Shown here: positions 8,162 through 17,349 of the stretch, in pieces
Numbering within the stretch: the stretch's first letter is position 1
How the letters are laid out: every line of letters begins with the position of its first letter
Assembly: GCA_051962095.1 (NCBI GenBank)
Contig: JBQCCP010000059.1
Location: 1 to 64,000 of the forward strand
DNA length: 64,000 nt
Reading direction: 5' to 3'
Origin: 66-474 sp051962095
GTDB taxonomy: Bacteria; Pseudomonadota; Gammaproteobacteria; Xanthomonadales; Rhodanobacteraceae
The notes under the pieces: generated by a model
Told to the model about the DNA's origin: nothing
Seen by the model: the letters and a program-made list of their open reading frames with translations, nothing else
Databases searched by the model: none
Program-made: the position numbers and the translations under genes

Positions 8162-9259
8162 ATGGTTTCTGCGGCACATACGGTTCTATCGGCTTGTTTC
8201 GTTTCGATCGGCGCTTCGGCGCTGGGGCTGTGCATCCTGGTTCCGATCAGCAAGCCCGTCGGTTTGCTCGACCATCCGGATGCCCGCAAGCGGCATGCGT
8301 TTGCGACTCCGCTGGTCGGCGGGTTGTCGATCTTCGCTGGGATGCTGGCCGGATGGTTCTGGCTCGGCCAGATCCAGAAGTTCGACGATATCGTGCTGGC
8401 CACGGCATGCGTGCTGGTCGCGCTGGGTGCATTGGACGACCGCTATGGCTTGCGCGTAAGCGTGCGAGTGGTGGTGCAGATCGCAGCGGTCCTGATCGTG
8501 ATTTCGACCACCGGCATGTACGTGCATTCACTCGGCGTGCTGCACGGCCACGAATTGAAACTTGGTTGGCTCGGTGTTCCGTTCACGGTGCTCGCCGTGA
8601 TCGGTCTGATCAATGCCTTCAATCTGATGGACGGCATCGACGGGCTGGCGGGGTGTCTTGCGCTGGTCAGCGCCGGCGCGATCGCGTTGCTGATGGCGCC
8701 CGACATGCCCGCGCCGCTCACCGTGATCGTGCTGTTGCTGGCGGCGGCGCTGTATCCGTTCCTGATGGCGAACCTGGGTCTCCTGGGTAAAAAAGCCAAG
8801 GTGTTCCTGGGCGACTCCGGAAGCGTGGTGCTGGGTTACGTGATCGCCTGGACGCTGATCGCATTGAGCCAGAGTTCGCCGCGTCGCCTTTCACCCGGCC
8901 TGGTGCTGTGGTGCGTGGCGCTCCCGGTAATGGACACGCTGGCGGTGATCTACCGCCGCCTGAAACGCGGCGTGTCGCCTTTCACCCCGGACCGCACCCA
9001 TATCCACCACCTGCTGATGAACGCGGGGATCGGGCCGCGACGGGCGCTGGTGTATCTGGTTGCGTTCGCGATTGTGCTGCCGTTCGTGGGCGTCGTGATC
9101 CACTCGCAAATCGGGCCCATCGCGAATCTCGTCGCGTTCGTGGCGATGGCCGCGATCTATGGCGCCTTCACTGCCCATCTGGAACGCAAGCAGGCGGCGC
9201 TTCTGCAGAACACAGCGCCCACAGCCGCGCAGCCGGCATCCACCCATACCGATTCGTGA
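8162..9259 (+). CDS. WecA/MraY-family undecaprenyl-phosphate sugar-1-P transferase
   Basis: A 365-residue polytopic inner-membrane glycosyl-1-phosphate transferase that loads the first sugar phosphate onto undecaprenyl phosphate. Family motifs are present: DHPDARKRHAFATPLVGG near the N-terminus, the DD pair in GALDDRYGL, NAFNLMDGIDGLAG, GDSGSVVLGY, and the WecA-type PDRTHIHHLL motif near residue 280. About ten hydrophobic helices are visible. It converges on the last gene of the polysaccharide operon with a 10-base gap, so it probably supplies that pathway's lipid-linked primer. The sugar cannot be read from sequence; UDP-GlcNAc is usual for this branch. Confidence 0.9.
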   Translation: MVSAAHTVLSACFVSIGASALGLCILVPISKPVGLLDHPDARKRHAFATPLVGGLSIFAGMLAGWFWLGQIQKFDDIVLATACVLVALGALDDRYGLRVSVRVVVQIAAVLIVISTTGMYVHSLGVLHGHELKLGWLGVPFTVLAVIGLINAFNLMDGIDGLAGCLALVSAGAIALLMAPDMPAPLTVIVLLLAAALYPFLMANLGLLGKKAKVFLGDSGSVVLGYVIAWTLIALSQSSPRRLSPGLVLWCVALPVMDTLAVIYRRLKRGVSPFTPDRTHIHHLLMNAGIGPRRALVYLVAFAIVLPFVGVVIHSQIGPIANLVAFVAMAAIYGAFTAHLERKQAALLQNTAPTAAQPASTHTDS

Positions 9260-9269
9260 ATCGGTTTTC

Positions 9270-10430
9270 CTAGGTGACGGCCGCCACGGCGCCGGGTCCG
9301 CCCAGCACCTCATCGTAGGTCGCGAGCGTGCGGCGGATCACGATGCGCTCGTCGAACGCAGCCAGCGCCTTGGCGCGTGCTGCGTGCCCCAGCTTTTCCG
9401 CCAGCTCCGGTGAATCGAGCAGGCGCGTGATGGCCGTGCACAATGCTTCGGCGTTCCGCGGCGGCACGAGCAATCCATCCACACCGTCGGTGACGACGTC
9501 GCGGCAACCCGGCATATCGGTGGTGATCAGCGGCGTTGCGCAGGCGGCGGCCTCGATCAGTGATCGAGGCAGGCCTTCGCGGTAATAGCTCGGCAGCACG
9601 AAAACGTGGCAGGAGGCGAACAACGCCGGCATGTCCTCGATGTGGCCCGTCCACTCGATAAGGCCTTCCTCGACCCATTCGCGCACCGTGGCTTCCGGAA
9701 CGGCGGCGGGATTGCCTGGGTCGGACGCGCCGGCCAGAAGAAAGCGGGCATTTCTTCCCTGCGCGCGCAACATCCGCGAGGCCTGCACGTATTCGGTCAG
9801 TCCTTTTTCCCACAACAACCTCGCGGCCAGCAGCACCCGCGGCGGATCTTCGTGCGACCGGGGCCGCGACGGAACGAACCGCGTGCAGTCCACGCCCGAG
9901 CCCGCGATCACGCGGATGCGTCCGCTTTCGACCAGGCCGTGCGCGAGGAACATCCGTGCGTCGTCATGGTTCTGCAGGATCAGTCGCGAGCGCCGCCCGC
10001 GCAACGCGAAGCGCATTAGCGCGCGCACCAGCGGGCGCAGCAGGCGCGCACGTGGCGCGTTGCTGGCGAACACGTAACCCAGGCCCGCGACCGCATTGAT
10101 GCGGGCAGGCACCCCGGTCAGCATCGCGGCGAGCGAGCCATACACCGCGCACTTGATGGTGAAGTTGTGCACGAGCACCGGGCGCTCGCGCCTGAACAGC
10201 GCGACCAGTTGGGCCAGCGCCCGCGCCTCGCGCAGTGGGTTCAGACTGCGGCGATCCATCGCAGGCAGGGCTTCCCAGCGCAGGCCCAGTTCACGGAATC
10301 GCGCGCCGTATTTCCCGGGCGGTGAAATCAGCAGGACATCGTGGCCCGCGGCCTTGGCCGCCAGCGCCAGTGCCCGCCGGAAGTTGTAGAGGTACCAGTC
10401 GGTGTTGGCGAACAGGATGACTTTCGGCAT
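9270..10430 (-). CDS. GT4-family glycosyltransferase
   Basis: A 386-residue cytoplasmic, GT-B fold retaining transferase. The N-terminal acceptor domain begins MPKVILFANTDWYLYNFRRAL, like WcaA/Cps-type enzymes with a WYLYNFR signature. The C-terminal nucleotide-sugar site has the GT4 EX7E-type region (YYREGLPRSLIEAAACATP) followed by DVVTDGVDGLLVPP. It is the last gene of the minus-strand polysaccharide operon, 23 bases past the secreted TIM-barrel gene. Donor and acceptor are unknown. Confidence 0.88.
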   Translation of the reverse strand: MPKVILFANTDWYLYNFRRALALAAKAAGHDVLLISPPGKYGARFRELGLRWEALPAMDRRSLNPLREARALAQLVALFRRERPVLVHNFTIKCAVYGSLAAMLTGVPARINAVAGLGYVFASNAPRARLLRPLVRALMRFALRGRRSRLILQNHDDARMFLAHGLVESGRIRVIAGSGVDCTRFVPSRPRSHEDPPRVLLAARLLWEKGLTEYVQASRMLRAQGRNARFLLAGASDPGNPAAVPEATVREWVEEGLIEWTGHIEDMPALFASCHVFVLPSYYREGLPRSLIEAAACATPLITTDMPGCRDVVTDGVDGLLVPPRNAEALCTAITRLLDSPELAEKLGHAARAKALAAFDERIVIRRTLATYDEVLGGPGAVAAVT

Positions 10431-10453
10431 GCCTTGGTTCCGACACTCGAAGA

Positions 10454-11599
10454 TCAGTGATGTGCGGCCGGCGAACCGTCGCCCCGGGTCGCGTTTGGAG
10501 CCGCGCAGCCTGCGCGCACCTGATGGATCGCGTCCACGAATTGCTGGAAATTCGACGCGGGCGGCGCGGTGTCCGGCTGGTCGCCTGCCTGCCAGGTACC
10601 GCCCTTGCCATAGATCCAGACGTAGTCATTCGAAACGTCGAATGCGACGCGCAGGCGCTGGGCAAAACGCTCGGGGCTTTCGCGAGCCGACTTGTCGGCG
10701 CTGGTGCGACCCAGCGGCCACAGCCCGGTCGCGATGGCGGGAGCAGTCTGCGACGCTCCGCTCTCCTGCATGAAATCCGTGTAGAGCTGGCGCACCTGCG
10801 GCACCGTAGCCACTATCCCGTCGCTGTTCCGGCTGTAGGTCTGCTCGATGCCGATCACGACTTGCCTCCATGGCACCGACAACAGCCCGCGCAGGAACGG
10901 CACCGCCAACTCGTAGGTGTCGTGCTTCGACAAATCCAGGGTTCCCGACTTGAGCTGGTGCAGTCCGGACATGAGTTTCTGTTTGAAGGTCCTGTAGCGG
11001 TCGGATGAATCCAGCACGTCCGGCATCACGATCAGGGTCATGTCCGGATAGGCCGCGAACATGGCCTGGCCGATTCCGTGCCCTTCGCGTTCGACGGTGG
11101 ACGCGAGTTCGGCGCCATCGGCCGATGGGATCCAGGTCGGCGTGTACGGCTCTAGATCCAGCGCCATGCCCTTGAAACCCGCGTACCGAGCGAGCGCCGC
11201 GGCGTGCGCGAAATGCTCGATGATCGCGCTGTTTTGCCGCGCGCTGGTCCAGTCATGCGGCTTGTACAGCGCGACCTTGATGAAGTTGTCGGTGACGCCG
11301 TACTTCGCATAGTTGGACTGAAACAACCTGGCCTGTTGCCACAACTTGCTGTCGGGATCGGTTCCGACGTCAGCCTGCCAGTACCCCATCACGTTGCTGA
11401 CGAACACGCCCTGCACCCCGACCGCGCGGCCCCAGTACGAAGCCTGCTGCGTACCGGCCTCGGTCTTTACGTTGATGCCGTCGAACATCAGCACCTTCGG
11501 GCATTGTGCGGCGGCGCTTTGCCAGGCGCCGACCAGCAACACGAATGCCGGTATCCAGCGCGGCCAGGCTGCGGACAGCCGAAGCACCGAACAGCTCAT
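10454..11599 (-). CDS. secreted TIM-barrel protein, possible polysaccharide hydrolase
   Basis: A 381-residue protein with an N-terminal signal peptide (hydrophobic core WIPAFVLLVGAWQSAAA, probable cleavage before QCPK). The body reads like a (beta/alpha)8 barrel: a VLMFDGINV strand, YAGFKGMALDLEPY with a D-x-E pair typical of glycoside hydrolase active sites, then LIVMPDVLD, VVIGIEQTY and NDYVWIYGKGG. No specific glycoside hydrolase family can be named with confidence. The ATG at 11599 overlaps the upstream methyltransferase stop in ATGA. Position in the operon suggests periplasmic trimming or length control of the polysaccharide; this is inference. Confidence 0.6.
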   Translation of the reverse strand: MSCSVLRLSAAWPRWIPAFVLLVGAWQSAAAQCPKVLMFDGINVKTEAGTQQASYWGRAVGVQGVFVSNVMGYWQADVGTDPDSKLWQQARLFQSNYAKYGVTDNFIKVALYKPHDWTSARQNSAIIEHFAHAAALARYAGFKGMALDLEPYTPTWIPSADGAELASTVEREGHGIGQAMFAAYPDMTLIVMPDVLDSSDRYRTFKQKLMSGLHQLKSGTLDLSKHDTYELAVPFLRGLLSVPWRQVVIGIEQTYSRNSDGIVATVPQVRQLYTDFMQESGASQTAPAIATGLWPLGRTSADKSARESPERFAQRLRVAFDVSNDYVWIYGKGGTWQAGDQPDTAPPASNFQQFVDAIHQVRAGCAAPNATRGDGSPAAHH

Positions 11600-12288
11600 G
11601 TCGTGCGTCCCGAGGCTTGCAGTTTCGACTTCAGCAGGAAAATCACCTCCTGGGAAAGCGCCGGCGCGATCCAGACGTGTTTGACGACCTCGAACACCGG
11701 TTCGAGCTCGGCTCTTGCCTCGGCGATGCTGCAGAAGCACAGGGAGTCATTCGATCCGCCGAAGACCGAGGCCCTGACGCCACGCCGCAGCGCATGGAAC
11801 CCGTTCTCGATCCCGAATGAAACGATGGCATGTGACGCGACGCATGCGAGTTCGCCCAGCATGGTCTTGCGCAGCGCGGGCGGGACCCGGTGCATGAGCC
11901 GCAGGCACACGGTCACGTCGAACTGGCCATCACGGAATTGGCTAAGATCCGAAGCATCCGCGATCTGGAAGGAAGCGTGCGCGTAACCGATCCGGGCATA
12001 CTCCGCCTCGGCCAGTTTCAGCATGCTCGCCGAGATGTCCGAGGCGACGACCCGCGTGCCCAGCGCGGCGAAAATACCGGCCAGCTTTCCCGTGCCTGCG
12101 GGAATATCGAGCGCCGTGCGGTGTGGTACGCGCAGCAACAACTTTTCGATCGCGCGGCGCTCCCGCTGCGCCACGACACGGGAAGGCAGGTTGCGCCAGC
12201 CGCCCTCCACGAACATGCGGTGATAGCGCTGCGCGGTGGCGTCGTCCTGGTAGAACGCCCGGGTGTTGCGCTCGTAGTCAAAGCTCAT
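11596..12288 (-). CDS. class I SAM-dependent methyltransferase
   Basis: A 230-residue Rossmann-fold methyltransferase. Motif I is ALDIPAGTGKLAG, with the acidic post-I residue in VVASDIS and a motif IV region FDVTVCLRLMHRV. Length and fold match small-molecule or sugar methyltransferases. The start overlaps the upstream kinase-like gene by 11 bases and the stop overlaps the next gene by 4, so it is inside a coupled operon. It probably methylates a sugar or terminal group of the polysaccharide; the substrate is unknown. Confidence 0.75.
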   Translation of the reverse strand: MSFDYERNTRAFYQDDATAQRYHRMFVEGGWRNLPSRVVAQRERRAIEKLLLRVPHRTALDIPAGTGKLAGIFAALGTRVVASDISASMLKLAEAEYARIGYAHASFQIADASDLSQFRDGQFDVTVCLRLMHRVPPALRKTMLGELACVASHAIVSFGIENGFHALRRGVRASVFGGSNDSLCFCSIAEARAELEPVFEVVKHVWIAPALSQEVIFLLKSKLQASGRTT

Positions 12289-13219
12289 GGTTCGTCACCC
12301 ATTGTTCGAGTTGCAGGAAATAGGCCGCGAGATACGGCCTGCCGAGGACCCGCCGAGCTGCGCCCATCGAGCCCAGCGCCTTTTCGGCGAAGTGTCTTCG
12401 CATGGCCACGGTTTCGCGCAGGAAGTAGTTGAGCAGCATCCTGTCGAGTGCGCGCGCCGCGGCGCCTTCGTAGATCGAAACCAACTCGTCGAAGCGGAAG
12501 TCCTGCCACAGCTTCAGCGAACCGCCCTTGCCCCAGTTGAGCATCAGCAGGGAAATCACGAAGCGCGCGAGGTCGTCCTCGGGCATCCCGAGGAACATGT
12601 GCTGGGGATCGAAGAAATACCAGCCGTCCTCGCGCTTGTCGAAACGGAAATTCCGGGCCTCGAAGCCGCCGATGAAGATCGAGCGTTCGCGTTGGGCGAT
12701 GCGCTTCGCGACCTGCTCGCCAGGCACGAGATACCCGGCGTGCAGGTAGTCCTTGGCCGGATACGGCGCCACCGTGCCGCGGGTCGCGGTGTGCAATCGG
12801 GCAAGCAGGACCAGGGCTTCGCGCAGCGCGGCGGCGCGTTTCGGTGCTTCGGTGTTTCGCGACCGCAGCATCACCCGCATGTCGGGCCCCGACAGCAACG
12901 GATACACGACGCAGGCGTGGTCCAGGCCGAGCGGGCGGCAGATGCGCTCGCCGAGCCGGCGCAGGAACAGCATGTCCGCATGCTCGCGGCGGCCCATTTC
13001 GATGCACACCGGGTCCAGCCAGTCGCGCACGGGATCGTCGCTGCGGCGGAACATCTTGTAGAACCGCCCCGACGAGGCGGCGATCCACGATTCCTTGCGG
13101 GCCTTGAACGCGAGCTGCGCGACGTCGACCTCGGGCACGGCGTTCGCACCATCGCCGCTGCGGTGCGTGCGCCCGGATTCGGGAGGCCGGCGATTCCGCA
13201 TCGAGACCTCAACCGACAT
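12278..13219 (-). CDS. degenerate kinase-like protein in polysaccharide operon
   Basis: A 313-residue protein that looks like an aminoglycoside-phosphotransferase or LPS-kinase fold. Predicted core elements are a HTATRGTV helix, FIGGFEARNFRFD in place of the catalytic HGDxxxxN loop, and GWYFFDPQHMFLG in place of the metal-binding DFE/DWE strand. In the catalytic loop the expected His and Asp read as Ile and Gly, while the Asn remains. It may therefore be a pseudokinase or a divergent enzyme. The fold call is an inference from pattern only. The 11-base overlaps with methyltransferase genes on both sides show strong coupling. An intact relative is encoded at 22422-23684. Confidence 0.5.
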   Translation of the reverse strand: MSVEVSMRNRRPPESGRTHRSGDGANAVPEVDVAQLAFKARKESWIAASSGRFYKMFRRSDDPVRDWLDPVCIEMGRREHADMLFLRRLGERICRPLGLDHACVVYPLLSGPDMRVMLRSRNTEAPKRAAALREALVLLARLHTATRGTVAPYPAKDYLHAGYLVPGEQVAKRIAQRERSIFIGGFEARNFRFDKREDGWYFFDPQHMFLGMPEDDLARFVISLLMLNWGKGGSLKLWQDFRFDELVSIYEGAAARALDRMLLNYFLRETVAMRRHFAEKALGSMGAARRVLGRPYLAAYFLQLEQWVTNHEL

Positions 13220-14048
13220 GCTGCACCCGGTGAAACGCGTATTTGTCGCAACCCGAGCCCATCAGCCCCTGCAGGGCCCATCCGCCCTTCCGGACGAATT
13301 CACGATCGATCACGAAACCGGACTGCGTCAGCAAGGCGTGGCAGGTCTCCGGATCGATCGATTGGTAGGGGTAGCCGCCGAGCCAGTCGTGCACGTCGTT
13401 GTAGTAATCCATGCCGCGGCTTGCGTAGCTGCGCACGTATGTGTCGAAGTCCACGCGCTTCATCCTGAAGATGGCCTTGCGCAGCAAGATGTAGGTGCTG
13501 CGCGCCCGGCGTTGCGAAGCGGGGGGCGCTTTCGAATACCAGCGCTTGATGGCGCGCCACATCCCGCAAAAACGGGTCTTCCGGTACAGCGCGAGATAGA
13601 ACTCGCCGCCCGGCCTGACCAGGGCGCCTGCGGTTTCGATGGCCCTCATCATGTCGCCGGTGTGGTGCAGGACGCCCCACGAATGGACGATGTCGAAGCT
13701 TCCGAACTCGGTGGCGGTCATGTCGAACACGCTGCGCACCTGGAAATCCGCGGGAAATCCCGGCGCAAATTTGGCGAACACTGATCGCGCTGCCGCCACG
13801 GAGTCGGGATCGATGTCGACGCCGGTGACGCGGTTTGCCCCCAGCCGCATCGCAGCCAGCGCGGACAAGCCGGATCCGCAACCGATGTCCAGGAAACTCA
13901 GGCCATCAAAATTTTGCCGCCCGCTCAACTGGCGCAGGTCGGCGATGGCCTGCGCGATCTTTGCCTCGTCGATCTTCCGCGCATAGTCCAGCCAATTCTT
14001 GCCGAACGCGAAATGCGATTGCTGCTGAAGCAGATTTTCCGGTTTCAT
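13209..14048 (-). CDS. class I SAM-dependent methyltransferase
   Basis: A 279-residue methyltransferase of the UbiE/UbiG-like group. Motif I is LSFLDIGCGSGLSALAAM, with the acidic residue in VTGVDIDPDS and motif IV in FDIVHSWGVLHHTGDM. The C-terminal part (YNDVHDWLGGYPYQ) is an accessory region seen in methyltransferases of surface-polysaccharide clusters. The ATG at 14048 has AGGTG nine bases upstream. It lies 94 bases after asnB, a gap with no other gene. Confidence 0.82.
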   Translation of the reverse strand: MKPENLLQQQSHFAFGKNWLDYARKIDEAKIAQAIADLRQLSGRQNFDGLSFLDIGCGSGLSALAAMRLGANRVTGVDIDPDSVAAARSVFAKFAPGFPADFQVRSVFDMTATEFGSFDIVHSWGVLHHTGDMMRAIETAGALVRPGGEFYLALYRKTRFCGMWRAIKRWYSKAPPASQRRARSTYILLRKAIFRMKRVDFDTYVRSYASRGMDYYNDVHDWLGGYPYQSIDPETCHALLTQSGFVIDREFVRKGGWALQGLMGSGCDKYAFHRVQHVG

Positions 14049-14142
14049 GGGAGATCACCTTTCCATCCATCGCGTGTCCCCTGTCGTTGCCGCAGCCGGT
14101 CGTGGCGGAAGCGCCGAACCATCCTTTTCGCACCCGGGCCAC

Positions 14143-16152
14143 TCATGCCGCCGCCTCCGCGTACGCGGGCAACCGGTTCCGCGGGATTGCGGAGAGCCAG
14201 GCCTGGAACATCAGCACGTCCCACAGACGGCCACCTTCATTCACCCGCCCCGCGACGTGATCGGCGAGCAGCTTCCTGACGTAGGCGGGATCGAAATAGC
14301 CTTCCTCGCGCAGCCGCTGTTCGCTCAGCAATGCTTCCGCCCAGTCCCGCAACGGACCGCGCAGCCACACGCCGATCGGCACGCCGAATCCCTGCTTGGG
14401 ACGGTCGATCAGTTGCCGCGGCACGTGCCGGTACAGCACCTGCCGCAACAGCCATTTGCCCTGCCCGTGCCGCACTTTCTGCGCGATCGGCACGCGCCAC
14501 GCGAATTCCACGACGCGATGGTCCAGCAGTGGCACGCGTGCCTCCAGGCTCACGGCCATGCTGGCGCGGTCGACCTTGGTGAGGATGTCACCCGGAAGGT
14601 AGGTGACGAGATCGCTGTACATCATCCGTTCGATGCTCTCGGCCACGCCCGGCCCGAGCACTGGATCGCTGAGCTCGGTGGCCGGTTCGCGGGCGTGCAG
14701 CACGATCGAAGCCGGATTCCGGACATGCGACATCAGCAGGCGATAGCGCTCTTCCTGCGGGCCCGCCCGGAGCATGCCGGCCAGCACGCCCACCTTGGAT
14801 TTCGGCCGCTTCAGCCGCGCGCGCATCGGCAGGCAATGGTTGACGCCCGCCAGCAGCGATTCGTAAAACCCGGCGTGCCGCGACAGCGAGCGCGCCGCGC
14901 GCCAGCGCATGCTGTCGGGCATCCAGCCGAGGCAGCGTTCGATGTCGCGGGCCTTGAAGTAGCGGAGATAACCACCGAACAATTCGTCGCCACCATCGCC
15001 GGAAAGGCTCACCGTCACCTGCCTGCGCGCGAGCTGCGACAGCAGGAAGGTCGGGATCTGCGAGGAATCGGAAAACGGCTCATCGAAGATTTCCGGCAAT
15101 TTCGGCACCACGTCCAGGGCGTCCTGTGCGGTGACGTACAACTCGTGGTGCTCGGTGCCGAGGTGTCTCGCGACCGCACTCGCGTGCACGGCCTCGTCGT
15201 AGCCCTTCTCCCGGAATCCGATCGAAAAGGTCTGCACCGGGCGCGGGGACTGCGCCTGCATCAGCGCGACCACCAGCGACGAATCCACGCCGCCCGACAG
15301 GAATGCGCCCAGCGGCACGTCGGCTTCCATCCGCAGCGCCACCGCGTCGCGCAGCACGCGTTCGAGTGCATCGGTAGCTTGCGCATCGGACAGGTGCAGG
15401 CGATCCGCTACGCCCGTTTCGGCGACCTCGCGTGCGGACCAGTACGTGCGTGTTGCTGCAGCGAGCGCCGCGTCGTTCGAGGGTGTTCGCGCCATGTCGG
15501 CGCTGACCGTCACCCAGGTGCCCGGCACCAGTTTGCGGATGCCCTGGTAGATCGAGTAGGGCGCGTTAATGTAGTTGTGGCGGAGCAGCAGGCAAAGCGA
15601 GTCGCGATCGATCGCGTTGTCGAAATCGGGGAGCCGCGTGATCGCCTTCAATTCCGACGCGAACACGAAACGCGGGCCGATCCAGCCGCAGTAAAGCGGC
15701 TTGATGCCCAGCCGGTCGCGGACCAGCGAGAGCGAGCGTTCCCGCCGATCCCACAGCGCGAAGGCGAACATGCCTATGAAGCGCTTCACGGCGGCCTCGA
15801 GTCCCCATCGTTCGATTGCCGCCAGCATCACTTCGGTGTCGGAATGTCCGCGGAAGCCGGCGCCGTGGGCGGCCAGCTCGCGCCGCATCGCGTCGTGGTT
15901 GTAGACCTCGCCGTTGTAGACCATCACGTAGCGGCCGCTGGCCGAGGTCATCGGCTGGTGGCCTTCCGGGGAAAGGTCGATCACGGAAAGACGGCGGTGC
16001 CCGAGCGCAATGCCGGCCGCGGCATCCTGGAAAAAGCCTTCGTCATCCGGACCGCGCCGGTGCAGCGCGCGGGTCATGCCGCGCACGGCCGCGAGATTTT
16101 CGTCGGCCGGGAAATGGTGGGCAGCGTCCCAGAGTCCTGCGATCCCGCACAT
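14143..16152 (-). CDS. asnB: asparagine synthase-type glutamine amidotransferase
   Basis: A 669-residue glutamine-hydrolysing AsnB family enzyme. The N-terminal class II glutaminase domain starts with the catalytic nucleophile Cys2 (MCGIAGLWD) and includes the RRGPDDEG motif. The synthetase domain carries the ATP-binding SGGVDSSLV loop, and SLSGDGGDELFGGY. Housekeeping AsnB is usually shorter (about 550 residues); this longer form is common in polysaccharide clusters, where it is thought to amidate a uronic acid or similar carboxylate. It sits one base downstream of a glycosyltransferase stop, so it is co-translated with the locus. The substrate is inferred from context. Confidence 0.88.
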   Translation of the reverse strand: MCGIAGLWDAAHHFPADENLAAVRGMTRALHRRGPDDEGFFQDAAAGIALGHRRLSVIDLSPEGHQPMTSASGRYVMVYNGEVYNHDAMRRELAAHGAGFRGHSDTEVMLAAIERWGLEAAVKRFIGMFAFALWDRRERSLSLVRDRLGIKPLYCGWIGPRFVFASELKAITRLPDFDNAIDRDSLCLLLRHNYINAPYSIYQGIRKLVPGTWVTVSADMARTPSNDAALAAATRTYWSAREVAETGVADRLHLSDAQATDALERVLRDAVALRMEADVPLGAFLSGGVDSSLVVALMQAQSPRPVQTFSIGFREKGYDEAVHASAVARHLGTEHHELYVTAQDALDVVPKLPEIFDEPFSDSSQIPTFLLSQLARRQVTVSLSGDGGDELFGGYLRYFKARDIERCLGWMPDSMRWRAARSLSRHAGFYESLLAGVNHCLPMRARLKRPKSKVGVLAGMLRAGPQEERYRLLMSHVRNPASIVLHAREPATELSDPVLGPGVAESIERMMYSDLVTYLPGDILTKVDRASMAVSLEARVPLLDHRVVEFAWRVPIAQKVRHGQGKWLLRQVLYRHVPRQLIDRPKQGFGVPIGVWLRGPLRDWAEALLSEQRLREEGYFDPAYVRKLLADHVAGRVNEGGRLWDVLMFQAWLSAIPRNRLPAYAEAAA

Positions 16153-16153
16153 G

Positions 16154-17278
16154 TCAGTGCTCCAGCACGAGTGAGGAATACAGATCCGCGTAGCGGCGCG
16201 CGCGGATGCCGTTCGCGTAGTGTTCGATGATGCGTCGACGCGCGCGAAGGCCGAGCGCGCGGCGCCCTTCCGCGCCGAGGGCCGCCAGCTTCGACCAGCC
16301 GGCGCTCAACGCCACCGGGTCGCGCGGCGGCACGACCCTGCCCGTGTCGCCTACGATCTCCGGCACGTCGCCGACGTTGGTCGCAACGCACGGCACGCCG
16401 CAGGCCATGGCCTCGGCAACCGCATTCGGGAATGCCTCGCCGCGCGAGGACAAGGTGGCGATGTCGAACGCCGTGTTGATCGCGGGGATGTCCGCCCTGC
16501 GGCCCAACAGGCGCACCCGCGTGCGCAGTCCTTCCGCATCGACCAGCGCGGCGAGTTCGGGGTTGTCCTCCGTGGTGCCGTCGCCGACCAGCACGAACAT
16601 CGCGTCCGGATGGCTGTCCAGGAACAGGCGGGCGGCAGAACAGAAGTTGGCGTGGTCCTTGGTCGGGTGCACGCGCGCCACCAGTCCGATCACCAATGCA
16701 TCATCCGACAGTTCCAGCGAAGCCCGCATCCGTGCGCGTCCGTCCGGGTCCGGCGCGAACGCGTCGGTGTCGTAGCCGTTGGGAATGACCGCCGTGCGCG
16801 CCTTGCAGAAGCCGTAGGTTTCGTGTTGCGAGGCGCTGACGCGCGAGGCGTAGAGGATCCGCTGGGGCCGGGTGGAGAACCATGCGTTCAGGCGTATCAC
16901 CACGCGCGTGAGGCGCTTGTCGGTCGAGACGTCGCTGAGCGAATGGTGGACGCTCCACAGGTGGGGTTCGCGTTCGCCCCATACGGCCAGTGTCGTCAGC
17001 AGGTGCGCGTGGTACATCCAGGCGTGAACCAAGTCGCTGGCCTCGTGCCGGAGCATCTGCCTGAGCCGCAGCACGTCGCGCGGCCCGGCCCGGCCCGGGC
17101 GCAGGCCCAAGTGATGGACCGTGGCGGATTCGGCGATACGTTCGCTGAGCGCGGCCTCGGTCCCGAGTACGATCACCGAATGTTCGAAGCGGGGCGGCCG
17201 CAAGGATTCCAGCAAGCGGCACAGGGCAATTTCCGCACCGCCCGAGTTCAATCCGGTAATGACATGGCAGATCTTCAT
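16154..17278 (-). CDS. GT4-family glycosyltransferase
   Basis: A 374-residue GT-B retaining transferase. It begins MKICHVITGLNSGGAEIAL, the classic GT4 glycine-rich acceptor loop. The donor site has VIPNGYDTDAF, GLVARVHPTKDH and the EX7E motif in SSRGEAFPNAVAEAMACG. The start at 17278 is where similarity to the family begins; a much longer upstream frame overlaps the polymerase gene and is spurious. It precedes asnB by one base. Confidence 0.9.
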   Translation of the reverse strand: MKICHVITGLNSGGAEIALCRLLESLRPPRFEHSVIVLGTEAALSERIAESATVHHLGLRPGRAGPRDVLRLRQMLRHEASDLVHAWMYHAHLLTTLAVWGEREPHLWSVHHSLSDVSTDKRLTRVVIRLNAWFSTRPQRILYASRVSASQHETYGFCKARTAVIPNGYDTDAFAPDPDGRARMRASLELSDDALVIGLVARVHPTKDHANFCSAARLFLDSHPDAMFVLVGDGTTEDNPELAALVDAEGLRTRVRLLGRRADIPAINTAFDIATLSSRGEAFPNAVAEAMACGVPCVATNVGDVPEIVGDTGRVVPPRDPVALSAGWSKLAALGAEGRRALGLRARRRIIEHYANGIRARRYADLYSSLVLEH

Positions 17279-17349
17279 GGGTCGGGACGTGGTGCGAGCG
17301 CGCTGGTCCTGTGCCTGGAAGTAATCCCAAGTCTTCTCCCGCTGCATCG

